A stretch of 5,176 bases of DNA from an uncultured Bacilli bacterium (lineage in GTDB: Bacteria; Bacillota_I; Bacilli_A; RF39; UBA660). Shown piece after piece: positions 1 to 5,082 of this stretch. How positions within the stretch are numbered: the stretch's first letter is position 1; every line of letters begins with the position of its first letter. A model generated the notes under the pieces. The model made no database searches. It saw nothing but the letters and a program-made list of their open reading frames with translations, and was not told where the DNA came from. Position numbers and translations under genes: made by a program. The stretch covers positions 1 through 5,176 of the forward strand of contig CAKORH010000082.1 of assembly GCA_934101235.1 (NCBI GenBank), written 5' to 3'.

Positions 1-46
1 CCTCCATATTTATATTGAGAAAAAATAATGAAATTATACTATTATT
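1..46 (-). promoter_or_regulatory. Possible promoter and RBS of a divergent gene lying left of the window
   Basis: Read on the minus strand, a perfect TATAAT lies at 38-33, and about 28 bases further on is GGAGG at 5-1, the right distance for a transcript start near 26 and a Shine-Dalgarno site just before a start codon outside the window. The matching -35 would fall around 56-61 in a T-tract and is poor. If real, this promoter overlaps the plus-strand promoter of the LysM gene. No coding sequence of the presumed gene is inside the window, so this is an inference from two short motifs. Confidence 0.4.
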
Positions 47-47
47 C

Positions 48-75
48 TTGAAAAAAAATTTTTTTATGATATAAT
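48..75 (+). promoter_or_regulatory. Sigma-A-type promoter of the LysM gene
   Basis: TTGAAA at 48-53 and a perfect TATAAT at 70-75 are 16 bases apart, and TG at 67-68 makes an extended -10. The spacer is mostly a symmetrical run of eight A and seven T (51-65), likely to be stiff or bent. A start near 82 would give a leader of about 25 bases. The leader holds an AGAGAGGAG Shine-Dalgarno site at 87-95, 11 bases before the ATG at 107. Confidence 0.75.
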
Positions 76-106
76 ACACTTAGAATAGAGAGGAGTAATT
101 GTATAT

Positions 107-1414
107 ATGAAAGAATTACTATTTGGAAATAATATAGAAAAAGAGGCTTTAGAAAATATATTAGCTCTTAATCAAATAAAAAAATGTGATAAAGAAATAG
201 AAAAATATACTAATGAAATAAAAATACAAAATGATGAAATGAAAAAAATATTAAAAGATGAAGATATTGATGAGGAATGTGTAGAAAAAATTCATAAATA
301 TAAAAATCTTTTAAATAATATGAATGAAGATACTGGTAGAATATCAGAATTAAATGAAAAAGTTAGCGAAAATGAATCTAAAATTAATGATTATCAAAAA
401 CAAATTGATGAATTAAATAATAAATCTGAAGAATTAAAGAAAGAAATTTTTGAAACTGATAATTCAGAAAAAATTATAGATTGTCAAAATGAAATCGAAA
501 ATAATAATGTTAAATTAAATGAATTAAATGAAATTTTAGATAAATTAATAAGTGATAATACTCCTTTAATGATTGAAAGAGAATATTTAGTAGCTAAAAA
601 CAGTGATTATGATTTCAATATACCAAATTATAATAAGAAAGAAATTAGCGCTGACTTAGAAAAATTAACAAAAGAATTTAATGATGCAATTGAAAAATTA
701 GATTTACCTATAAGAGAAAACATAGAATTCTGTCAAAAGAAAATAAAAAACAGAGAAATAGAAATAGATAAATTTAATAAAAGAAAATCAGAAGTTATGG
801 AAGCATTCCCAGATGCAATCAAAACAGATGTTAGTATTGCAATGTCTAATTTAAAAGATTTATTAAGTGAATTAGATTTAACATATGGAACAATTGTAGT
901 GGAAGAAAAGAATATTTTTGATGAAGAACCTACAACTGATGAACCAGAAGAAACTGAAAATGTTGAAGAAACAGTAGTAGAAGAACCAAAAGAAGATATC
1001 AAAGATGAAATAAGTTCTTTAGATAATGAAGAAGAAATTACAGAATCTACAACTGATGCATCAGAAGAAACTAAAAATGTTGAAGAAGAAGTAATTGAAC
1101 CTGAAGATATACCAACAATAAAAGAAGAAACTACTGATGAAGAACCTGTAGTTCCAGAAAAAGAAGAAGAAATTGGTTCAGTTTCATACGTTTTATCTGA
1201 TGGAGAATCACTAGCAAATATTGCTGAAAAAGTATATCCAAGCAAAGATAATTGGGAAGCAATATATTATTTCAATAAAGATGCAATAGATAAATACTTA
1301 GTATCTAATGGAATTAGTAATGACTTTGATACAATCAAAGAATTATCAACAGATACAAGCCTATTTACTGGAATTAAATTAGAAATTCCAACAGATTATA
1401 ACTACAAAATATAA
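107..1414 (+). CDS. Cytoplasmic coiled-coil protein with acidic linker and C-terminal LysM-like domain
   Basis: This 435-residue protein has no signal peptide or membrane segment. Residues about 10-155 and 180-232 are rich in Glu, Lys, Asn and Leu in heptad-like spacing and probably form long coiled coils. Residues about 265-356 are a Glu/Thr/Val/Pro-rich acidic linker containing an imperfect repeat (275-288 and 314-327). The C-terminus (about 358-428) resembles LysM: a YVLSDGESLANIAEKVY start like the YxVxxGDTLxxIA pattern, W383, an FNKD like the usual xNxx segment, and an ending GIKLEIP like the usual GQxLxIP. Between these lies an insertion of roughly 20 residues. LysM normally binds N-acetylglucosamine polymers outside the cell, so its presence in a protein without an export signal is odd. 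Cytoplasmic LysM proteins are known, for example the spore-coat protein SpoVID, which also has an acidic middle, but nothing here shows sporulation. The start is fixed by the upstream Shine-Dalgarno site. The gene is monocistronic, with its own promoter and terminator. The exact function is not recognised. Confidence 0.85.
   Translation: MKELLFGNNIEKEALENILALNQIKKCDKEIEKYTNEIKIQNDEMKKILKDEDIDEECVEKIHKYKNLLNNMNEDTGRISELNEKVSENESKINDYQKQIDELNNKSEELKKEIFETDNSEKIIDCQNEIENNNVKLNELNEILDKLISDNTPLMIEREYLVAKNSDYDFNIPNYNKKEISADLEKLTKEFNDAIEKLDLPIRENIEFCQKKIKNREIEIDKFNKRKSEVMEAFPDAIKTDVSIAMSNLKDLLSELDLTYGTIVVEEKNIFDEEPTTDEPEETENVEETVVEEPKEDIKDEISSLDNEEEITESTTDASEETKNVEEEVIEPEDIPTIKEETTDEEPVVPEKEEEIGSVSYVLSDGESLANIAEKVYPSKDNWEAIYYFNKDAIDKYLVSNGISNDFDTIKELSTDTSLFTGIKLEIPTDYNYKI
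930..1087 (+). repeat. Imperfect direct repeat within the acidic linker
   Basis: Bases 930-970 and 1047-1087 match at 38 of 41 positions with a 117-base (39-codon) offset. They encode PTTDEPEETENVEE and STTDASEETKNVEE. A weaker third version (ETTDEEP) follows near 1127-1147. The offset preserves the reading frame, which fits an in-frame duplication that has since diverged in a tolerant, disordered linker. Confidence 0.8.
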
Positions 1415-1435
1415 GTGCAATAATGCACTTTTTTT
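1413..1435 (+). terminator. Intrinsic terminator of the LysM gene
   Basis: AAGTGCA (1413-1419) and TGCACTT (1424-1430) form a perfect 7-bp stem with a 4-base ATAA loop, followed by a T run to 1435. The left arm begins inside the TAA stop codon (1412-1414), so there is no spacer between gene and terminator. Confidence 0.85.
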
Positions 1436-1479
1436 AATGCTTTTAACAAAAATTTCCAATAAAATGAATAATCCTCAAT

Positions 1480-1508
1480 TTGACAGCCCATAACATATAT
1501 GGTAATAT
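1480..1508 (+). promoter_or_regulatory. Promoter of the wall-hydrolase gene, with an inverted repeat in its spacer
   Basis: A perfect TTGACA at 1480-1485 is followed after exactly 17 bases by TAATAT at 1503-1508, preceded by TGG to give an extended -10. Transcription would begin near 1515. The spacer holds CCATA-N5-TATGG (1488-1502), a short inverted repeat that could be an operator or chance. The rest of the 1415-1479 gap shows only the preceding terminator and AT-rich sequence. Confidence 0.7.
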
Positions 1509-1522
1509 ATAGAAGTTCGACT

Positions 1523-1531
1523 GGGGAGGAG
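1523..1531 (+). promoter_or_regulatory. Strong Shine-Dalgarno site that fixes the start at 1538
   Basis: GGGGAGGAG ends six bases before the ATG at 1538 and is the strongest ribosome binding site in the window. The in-frame ATG at 1499 lies within the promoter, upstream of the predicted transcript start, and has no such site. GTTC (1515-1518) and GAAC (1531-1534) could pair and place most of the site in a hairpin loop; this is weak (4 bp). Confidence 0.8.
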
Positions 1532-1537
1532 AACGAA

Positions 1538-2452
1538 ATGGAAAATAGAAAAGCTAAGAATATAGCTTTAAAACATATTTTGTGTTGTTTAATATTATTA
1601 TTAGCATTTGTTATTACAATTACTAGAGTAAATGCACAAACAGAAAGCGATTTAGTGGTAAGTGAAACTAAAGACACTGTACCCCTGAAAACGCTTATTA
1701 AAGTAAAATCACTAAAATTAAAAGATATTAATGATAATGTATCATACTATACTAAATATGATACACCAAGAGTCGTAGAGAAAAATATTAATTATTATAT
1801 TGAAGTCGAAGAAGAAACACTAAAATTTTTCTCAAAAGCCTTTGGATATGATATAGAATTTGTAAAAGAAGATTTATTAAATAAATCTAATATAGATAAT
1901 TTTGAACCAACAAATATAGGTTCACTAAAAGATAAAAATGGAAACATAATGAAATTTGATAGTATTGAATATGGAATAGTCGAATATTTTTATGATTTAT
2001 TAAATAATAAACCAGGAAAAAGAAAAAAAATAATTAACCAATATTCAGGATCAAGTGATTATGTTGAAAAATTAATAATGTACTATACAAAAATATATAC
2101 TAATGTTGATACTTCTTTAGCATTAAGCATTGGTGCTGCTGAGAGTGGATATTATAAAGTTAAATATATGTTAAATAAAAATAATATATATGGTGGAATG
2201 TCTTCTAACGGATTAATTCAACATGAAAATATAGAATTAGGTACATTAAGATATGTTAGAATGTTATCAAAAAATTATATTGAAAAAGGATTAACTACTT
2301 TAGAATCAATTGGTAGAGTATATTGCCCAACTACAAATGAATATGGACAAAAAGTTGCTAGTAGTCATTGGATAAATTTAGTTAATACTGCTAAAAATAA
2401 ATATAATAAATATACACAAAATATTGAAATTGAAGATTTAGTAAATTATTAG
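1538..2452 (+). CDS. Exported glucosaminidase/lysozyme-like cell-wall hydrolase
   Basis: From the ATG at 1538 the product is 304 residues. A basic N-terminus, a hydrophobic core (about 11-28) and V-N-A|Q at 31-34 form a good signal peptide, so the mature protein should act at the cell surface. Residues about 34-165 are a Lys/Asp/Asn-rich N-terminal part that I do not recognise. Residues about 170-292 resemble the GH73 glucosaminidase or lysozyme-like fold: VDTSLALSIGAAESG places a Glu (E202) in the ESG context of the catalytic acid, and NNIYGG (215-220) replaces the usual NLFGI segment. This is followed by a helical region with GTLRYVRML and a GxVYCPTTNEYGQKVASSHW stretch like the Y-A-x-x-Y/W end of such domains. 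The expected role is cleavage of peptidoglycan glycan strands during growth or division; the exact bond cut cannot be told. No LysM, SH3 or other wall-binding repeat is visible. The 13-residue longer start at 1499 is unlikely because it lies in the promoter. Confidence 0.8.
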   Translation: MENRKAKNIALKHILCCLILLLAFVITITRVNAQTESDLVVSETKDTVPLKTLIKVKSLKLKDINDNVSYYTKYDTPRVVEKNINYYIEVEEETLKFFSKAFGYDIEFVKEDLLNKSNIDNFEPTNIGSLKDKNGNIMKFDSIEYGIVEYFYDLLNNKPGKRKKIINQYSGSSDYVEKLIMYYTKIYTNVDTSLALSIGAAESGYYKVKYMLNKNNIYGGMSSNGLIQHENIELGTLRYVRMLSKNYIEKGLTTLESIGRVYCPTTNEYGQKVASSHWINLVNTAKNKYNKYTQNIEIEDLVNY

Positions 2453-2479
2453 AAATACATCAACTTGTATTTCTTTTTT
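2451..2479 (+). terminator. Intrinsic terminator of the wall-hydrolase gene
   Basis: AGAAATACA (2451-2459) pairs perfectly with TGTATTTCT (2466-2474) across a 6-base loop, and is followed by T residues to 2479. The left arm starts at the second base of the TAG stop codon. Confidence 0.85.
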
Positions 2480-2493
2480 ATATATTTTATAAT
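2465..2493 (+). promoter_or_regulatory. Probable promoter of pgk-tpiA, overlapping the preceding terminator
   Basis: A perfect TATAAT lies at 2488-2493, and TTGTAT lies 17 bases upstream at 2465-2470, a 3-of-6 match to TTGACA that sits in the right arm of the upstream terminator. A start near 2500 would leave only about nine bases before the pgk ATG, with a weak GGTGA (2500-2504) as the only Shine-Dalgarno candidate. Read-through from upstream could also supply transcription. Confidence 0.5.
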
Positions 2494-2508
2494 AAGTATG
2501 GTGATAAC

Positions 2509-3666
2509 ATGGAAAGTATAAGAAATGTTGATATAAAAAATAAAACAATAATTTTACGTTGTGACTTTAATGTAACAATAAAAGATAATAAAATAATTGA
2601 TGATACAAAAATAATAAGTAGTTTAAAAACAATAGAGTTACTACTCAAAAATAATAATAAACTTATAATATTAAGTCATTTAGGAAAAGTTAAAACTGAA
2701 GAAGATCTAAAAAAGAATACTTTATATCCAGTATACTTAAGATTAAAAGAATTAATTGATACAAGAATATATTTTTCACCAGATACTAGAGGAGAAAATC
2801 TAGAAAAAATTATAAATAATGCTAATTATGGAGAAATAGTTCTAGTTGAAAATACAAGGTATGAAGATTTAGATGGAAAAAAAGAAAGTTCATGTGATAA
2901 TGAATTATCTAAATATTGGGCTTCATTAGGGAATGTATATGTTAATGATGCTTTTGGAAGTAGTCATCGTAAACATGCATCAACTTATGGAATAAAAAAA
3001 TATTTAAAATCTTATTATGGTTTATTAATAGAAGAAGAAATAAACAAATTACAAGAATTAATAAATAATGATAAACATCCATTTACAGTAATAATGGGTG
3101 GAGCAAAAGTAGAAGACAAATTAGAACTTATAAGTGAATTATTAAAAAAATGTGATAATTTAATAGTTGGCGGTGGTATAGCAAATACATTTATGTATGC
3201 TAAAAATTTCAATATTGGAAAATCATTAGTTAGTTTAAATAATATTGTTGAAATAAAGGAACTTATTAACAAATACAATGATAAAATAATTACTCCATTA
3301 GATTTTTATGTAGAAAACGATGAAAATAAAAAATATAGAAAACTAGATGAAATAAATAATGAAGATATTATTTATGATGTAGGACCACTATCACTAGAAA
3401 GATATAAGGGAGTAATTGATAATTCTAAAATTATATTTATTAATGGAACAATGGGATTATATGAGAATGCTAATTATAAATATGGAACAGAAGAATTATT
3501 AAAAGAACTAGCAAATAGTAATGGAAAAGTATTTGTAGGTGGTGGAGATGCAGTATCTGCAACAAATAAATTAGGTTACAAAGATGCATTTTATTATAAA
3601 TCTACAGGAGGAGGAGCAACGCTTGAATATATAATATCTAAGCATCTTGCTGCATTGGAGGACTAA
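2509..3666 (+). CDS. pgk: Phosphoglycerate kinase, with Lys at two usual Arg positions
   Basis: This 385-residue protein is slightly shorter than usual (about 390-415). The enzyme transfers phosphate from 1,3-bisphosphoglycerate to ADP, giving ATP and 3-phosphoglycerate in the lower half of glycolysis, in the cytoplasm. Family motifs appear in order: RCDFNV (17-22), SHLGK (56-60), VENTRY (113-118), NDAFGSSHRKH (146-156), GGAKVEDK (197-204), VGGGIANTF (220-228), NGTMG (312-316), GGGDAVSA (344-351) and STGGGATLE (365-373). Measured against yeast PGK, D19, N21, H57, R117 and R154 keep the substrate-site residues. However, yeast catalytic Arg38 corresponds to K34, and Arg65 of the SHLGR motif is K60. 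The following Pro is also lost, as is the Pro of DFNVP. The C-terminal segment after the last glycine motif is short and lacks the common GKxLPG. The stop codon overlaps the tpiA start in TAATG, so the two are probably co-translated. The fold assignment is firm; full activity is probable but not certain given the substitutions. Confidence 0.95.
   Translation: MESIRNVDIKNKTIILRCDFNVTIKDNKIIDDTKIISSLKTIELLLKNNNKLIILSHLGKVKTEEDLKKNTLYPVYLRLKELIDTRIYFSPDTRGENLEKIINNANYGEIVLVENTRYEDLDGKKESSCDNELSKYWASLGNVYVNDAFGSSHRKHASTYGIKKYLKSYYGLLIEEEINKLQELINNDKHPFTVIMGGAKVEDKLELISELLKKCDNLIVGGGIANTFMYAKNFNIGKSLVSLNNIVEIKELINKYNDKIITPLDFYVENDENKKYRKLDEINNEDIIYDVGPLSLERYKGVIDNSKIIFINGTMGLYENANYKYGTEELLKELANSNGKVFVGGGDAVSATNKLGYKDAFYYKSTGGGATLEYIISKHLAALED
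3657..3661 (+). promoter_or_regulatory. Shine-Dalgarno site of tpiA inside the end of pgk
   Basis: GGAGG lies within the last codons of pgk, four bases before the ATG at 3666, and supports that start. Together with the one-base TAATG overlap it suggests coupled translation of the two glycolytic enzymes. Confidence 0.75.
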
Positions 3667-4343
3667 TGCTAGTAATAATTAATCATAAAACAAATTTTCT
3701 ATACGAAAATATAAAATCATATGAAAAAAAATTGAGAAAATATGATGTAATTGTATTACCATCTACTTGTTACTTGCCATTATTTAAAAAAGGTAAATAT
3801 ATTTTGGGAGCACAAGATATAAGTTCTTACGATGATTTAGTAAAAACTGGAGAAGTAACAGGAAAAGAATTAAAGAGTTTAAATACTTCATATGTTTTAA
3901 TAGGACATAGTGAAAGAAGAATATATAATAATGAAATCGATGATATATTAAAACAAAAAATAAAAAATGCACAAAATAATAATATAATTCCTCTATATTG
4001 TATAGGTGATGAAAACAAAGAAAATTTTGAAGTATTAAAAAATCAACTAGATTTATTTATCGAAAATTATAAAGGTAACATTTACTATATAATATATGAA
4101 CCTATTTATAATATAAACAATAATAATCCAGATCTATCAAGTATAGACAATCATATAAAATACATAAAAGATTATTTACAAACAAAAAACATATCAAATT
4201 ATAAAATAATATATGGTGGTGGAGTAAATAAGAATAATATAGAAATATTAAAACAAAATGAAAACTTAGATGGAGTTATAATTTCAAAGGCAGGCTTAAA
4301 TATAAAGGATTTAGATTATATATACAAGAAGGCAAAATATTAA
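3666..4343 (+). CDS. tpiA: Divergent triosephosphate isomerase
   Basis: This 225-residue protein is short against the usual bacterial length of about 250. Triosephosphate isomerase interconverts dihydroxyacetone phosphate and glyceraldehyde 3-phosphate as a TIM-barrel dimer. Catalytic landmarks are kept: K8 in INHKTN (standard NWKMN), GAQD (48-51), TGEVTG (61-66), H81 in IGHSERR, CIGD (112-115) and E145 in YEPIY. The phosphate-gripping parts have changed. Mobile loop 6, normally EPVWAIGTGK, reads EPIYNINNNN, so the GTGK is replaced by asparagines. YGGS in loop 7 is YGGG (183-186). In loop 8 the usual VGGAS is ISKAG (206-210), losing the paired glycines. Identity as a TIM family member rests on the intact Lys/His/Glu set and the neighbouring pgk. 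Whether it has normal kinetics or an altered substrate is open. Nothing suggests a frameshift: the reading frame is clean, with a good Shine-Dalgarno site and a proper terminator. Confidence 0.9.
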   Translation: MLVIINHKTNFLYENIKSYEKKLRKYDVIVLPSTCYLPLFKKGKYILGAQDISSYDDLVKTGEVTGKELKSLNTSYVLIGHSERRIYNNEIDDILKQKIKNAQNNNIIPLYCIGDENKENFEVLKNQLDLFIENYKGNIYYIIYEPIYNINNNNPDLSSIDNHIKYIKDYLQTKNISNYKIIYGGGVNKNNIEILKQNENLDGVIISKAGLNIKDLDYIYKKAKY

Positions 4344-4359
4344 ATTTTGTCTTTTTTTT
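4326..4359 (+). terminator. Intrinsic terminator of pgk-tpiA
   Basis: GGCAAAAT (4331-4338) pairs with ATTTTGTC (4344-4351), including one G-T wobble. The stem extends outward through AAGAA (4326-4330) against the T run to a maximum of about 13 bp. The 5-base loop contains the TAA stop (4341-4343), so the left arm encodes the last residues of the enzyme. Confidence 0.8.
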
Positions 4360-4375
4360 ACTTTTGATGTATAAT
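4347..4375 (+). promoter_or_regulatory. Promoter of ntdp, overlapping the preceding terminator
   Basis: TTGTCT (4347-4352, 4 of 6 to TTGACA) and a perfect TATAAT (4370-4375) are 17 bases apart. The -35 lies in the right arm of the tpiA terminator. A start near 4382 leaves a leader of about 19 bases, with AAGAGGA (4388-4394) six bases before the ATG at 4401. Confidence 0.6.
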
Positions 4376-4400
4376 AAACAAGAAATGAAGAGGAAAATAT

Positions 4401-4946
4401 ATGGAAGAAAATATAAAAATAGGAGATATCTATGAAATACATTGTTATAAACATAATGGTAAAATTCATAGAACATGGGATGAAGCAACTATATTAGATG
4501 TAACAGATGATTTTATAGTATGTGGAAATTATAAAACAAAAGTGACAGAAAGTAATGGAACAACACACAAAACAAAAGAACCGGCAATTATGTTCTTTTA
4601 TAAAAAAAGATGGTTCAATATAATTGCACAATTAAAAAAATATGGATTATTTTATTATTGTAATATTGCTTCACCATTTGTAATAGATGAAAAAATAATA
4701 AAATATATTGATTATGATTTAGATTTAAGAGTATTTCCAGATGGTGCATTCAAAGTATTAGATAGAAATGAATATAATTATCATAGTAAAATAATGCACT
4801 ATCCAAAAGAAATAGATATAATATTAAAAAGTGAATTAACTAGACTTATAAATATGGAACAAGATAATATTGCACCATTTGATAAGAAAGTAATTGATGA
4901 ATACTACGAAAAATATCTAAAAATTAAACATAATAAAGAAAATTAA
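4401..4946 (+). CDS. ntdp: Nucleoside tri-/diphosphate phosphatase (Ntdp, DUF402 family; B. subtilis YgaC-like)
   Basis: This 181-residue cytoplasmic protein matches the family's usual length of about 175-180 and is the best-conserved protein in the window. Ntdp hydrolyses nucleoside tri- and diphosphates in a metal-dependent way, and a nucleotide-balancing or housekeeping role is assumed. Hallmark segments are SYKHxGKIHRxW-like CYKHNGKIHRTW (15-26) and TKEPAIMFFYKKRWFNII (58-75). These are followed by YYCNIASPFVID (85-96), KYIDYDLDLRVFPDG (101-115) and HYPKEIDIIL (133-142). R24 fits the proposed proton donor, and N88, D104, D106, D108, D121 and E124 fit the metal-binding positions of the family, all present. 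The start is supported by the Shine-Dalgarno site at 4388-4394. The gene has its own promoter and terminator and stands directly before an rRNA operon. No oddities are seen. Confidence 0.93.
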   Translation: MEENIKIGDIYEIHCYKHNGKIHRTWDEATILDVTDDFIVCGNYKTKVTESNGTTHKTKEPAIMFFYKKRWFNIIAQLKKYGLFYYCNIASPFVIDEKIIKYIDYDLDLRVFPDGAFKVLDRNEYNYHSKIMHYPKEIDIILKSELTRLINMEQDNIAPFDKKVIDEYYEKYLKIKHNKEN

Positions 4947-4969
4947 AAAAAGTACTTGATTTTCTTTTT
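4935..4969 (+). terminator. Intrinsic terminator of ntdp
   Basis: AAAGAAAAT (4935-4943) pairs perfectly with ATTTTCTTT (4959-4967), extended inward by TAA/TTG for about 12 bp around a 9-base loop, then T residues. The left arm is coding sequence (the end of codon N178, then K179, E180 and N181) and the stop codon lies in the inner stem. It is AT-rich, so of modest strength, apart from the length of the stem. Confidence 0.65.
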
Positions 4970-4984
4970 ATTTTGTAGTATTAT
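4956..4984 (+). promoter_or_regulatory. Candidate upstream rRNA promoter (P1)
   Basis: TTGATT (4956-4961, 4 of 6) and TATTAT (4979-4984, 5 of 6) are 17 bases apart. It would start near 4991, about 92 bases before the start predicted for the stronger promoter downstream, a spacing like the tandem P1/P2 pairs of Bacillus rRNA operons. Its -35 lies in the ntdp terminator. Confidence 0.4.
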
Positions 4985-4999
4985 CAATATCGTTACTTG

Positions 5000-5047
5000 A
5001 AAAAGTATCAAGAAAAAAGTAAATATCAAAAAATGTCAAAAAAAGTC
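5000..5047 (+). promoter_or_regulatory. Phased A-tract (UP-like) region upstream of the rRNA promoter
   Basis: A runs occur at 5000-5004, 5013-5018, 5028-5033 and 5038-5044. The last two belong to overlapping 12-base repeats, TCAAAAAATGTC (5026-5037) and TCAAAAAAAGTC (5036-5047), offset by 10 bases, one helical turn. They abut the -35 at 5048, where an UP element binding the RNA polymerase alpha subunit would lie. This role is inferred from position and composition. Confidence 0.55.
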
Positions 5048-5076
5048 TTGACATAAAAATTTAAATTTGATATATT
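5048..5076 (+). promoter_or_regulatory. Main rRNA operon promoter (P2)
   Basis: A perfect TTGACA (5048-5053), a 17-base spacer and TATATT (5071-5076) make the best-spaced consensus promoter in the window. A start seven bases on would be G at 5083, in keeping with the GTP-initiated rRNA promoters known in Bacillus. The boxA downstream supports the assignment to an rRNA operon. Confidence 0.85.
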
Positions 5077-5082
5077 ACTTAT

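Noticed and set aside
733..1245. Long minus-strand open frame rich in Ser and Val
   Set aside because: It is the complement of the Glu/Thr-rich linker of the LysM gene, has no ribosome site, and its low-complexity Ser content is what GAA/ACT-rich DNA gives when read backwards.
1499..1537. Upstream ATG adding 13 residues to the wall hydrolase
   Set aside because: It lies in the promoter between -35 and -10, before the predicted transcript start, and would put a charged segment ahead of a signal peptide that is already complete from 1538.
1402..1677. Minus-strand open frame crossing the terminator, promoter and signal-peptide region
   Set aside because: It overlaps a well-supported promoter, Shine-Dalgarno site and signal peptide on the plus strand and has no recognisable protein features.
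3784..4018. Short minus-strand open frames within tpiA
   Set aside because: They are Phe/Leu/Tyr-rich shadows of Lys/Asn codons of tpiA.
107..4946. Possible Mycoplasma-type code (TGA as Trp)
   Set aside because: No TGA is needed in any frame and all Trp codons are TGG. None of the five genes stops at TGA, but five stops are too few to argue from.
4994..5012. Small hairpins TACTT/AAGTA or CTTGA/TCAAG between the two rRNA promoters
   Set aside because: They are mutually exclusive 5-bp stems in AT-rich DNA and no T-tract follows; not supportable as a terminator or operator.
4998..5025. A third rRNA promoter (TTGAAA at 4998-5003 with TAAATA at 5020-5025)
   Set aside because: The -10 matches at only three of six positions, and the region is better explained as A-tract sequence upstream of P2.
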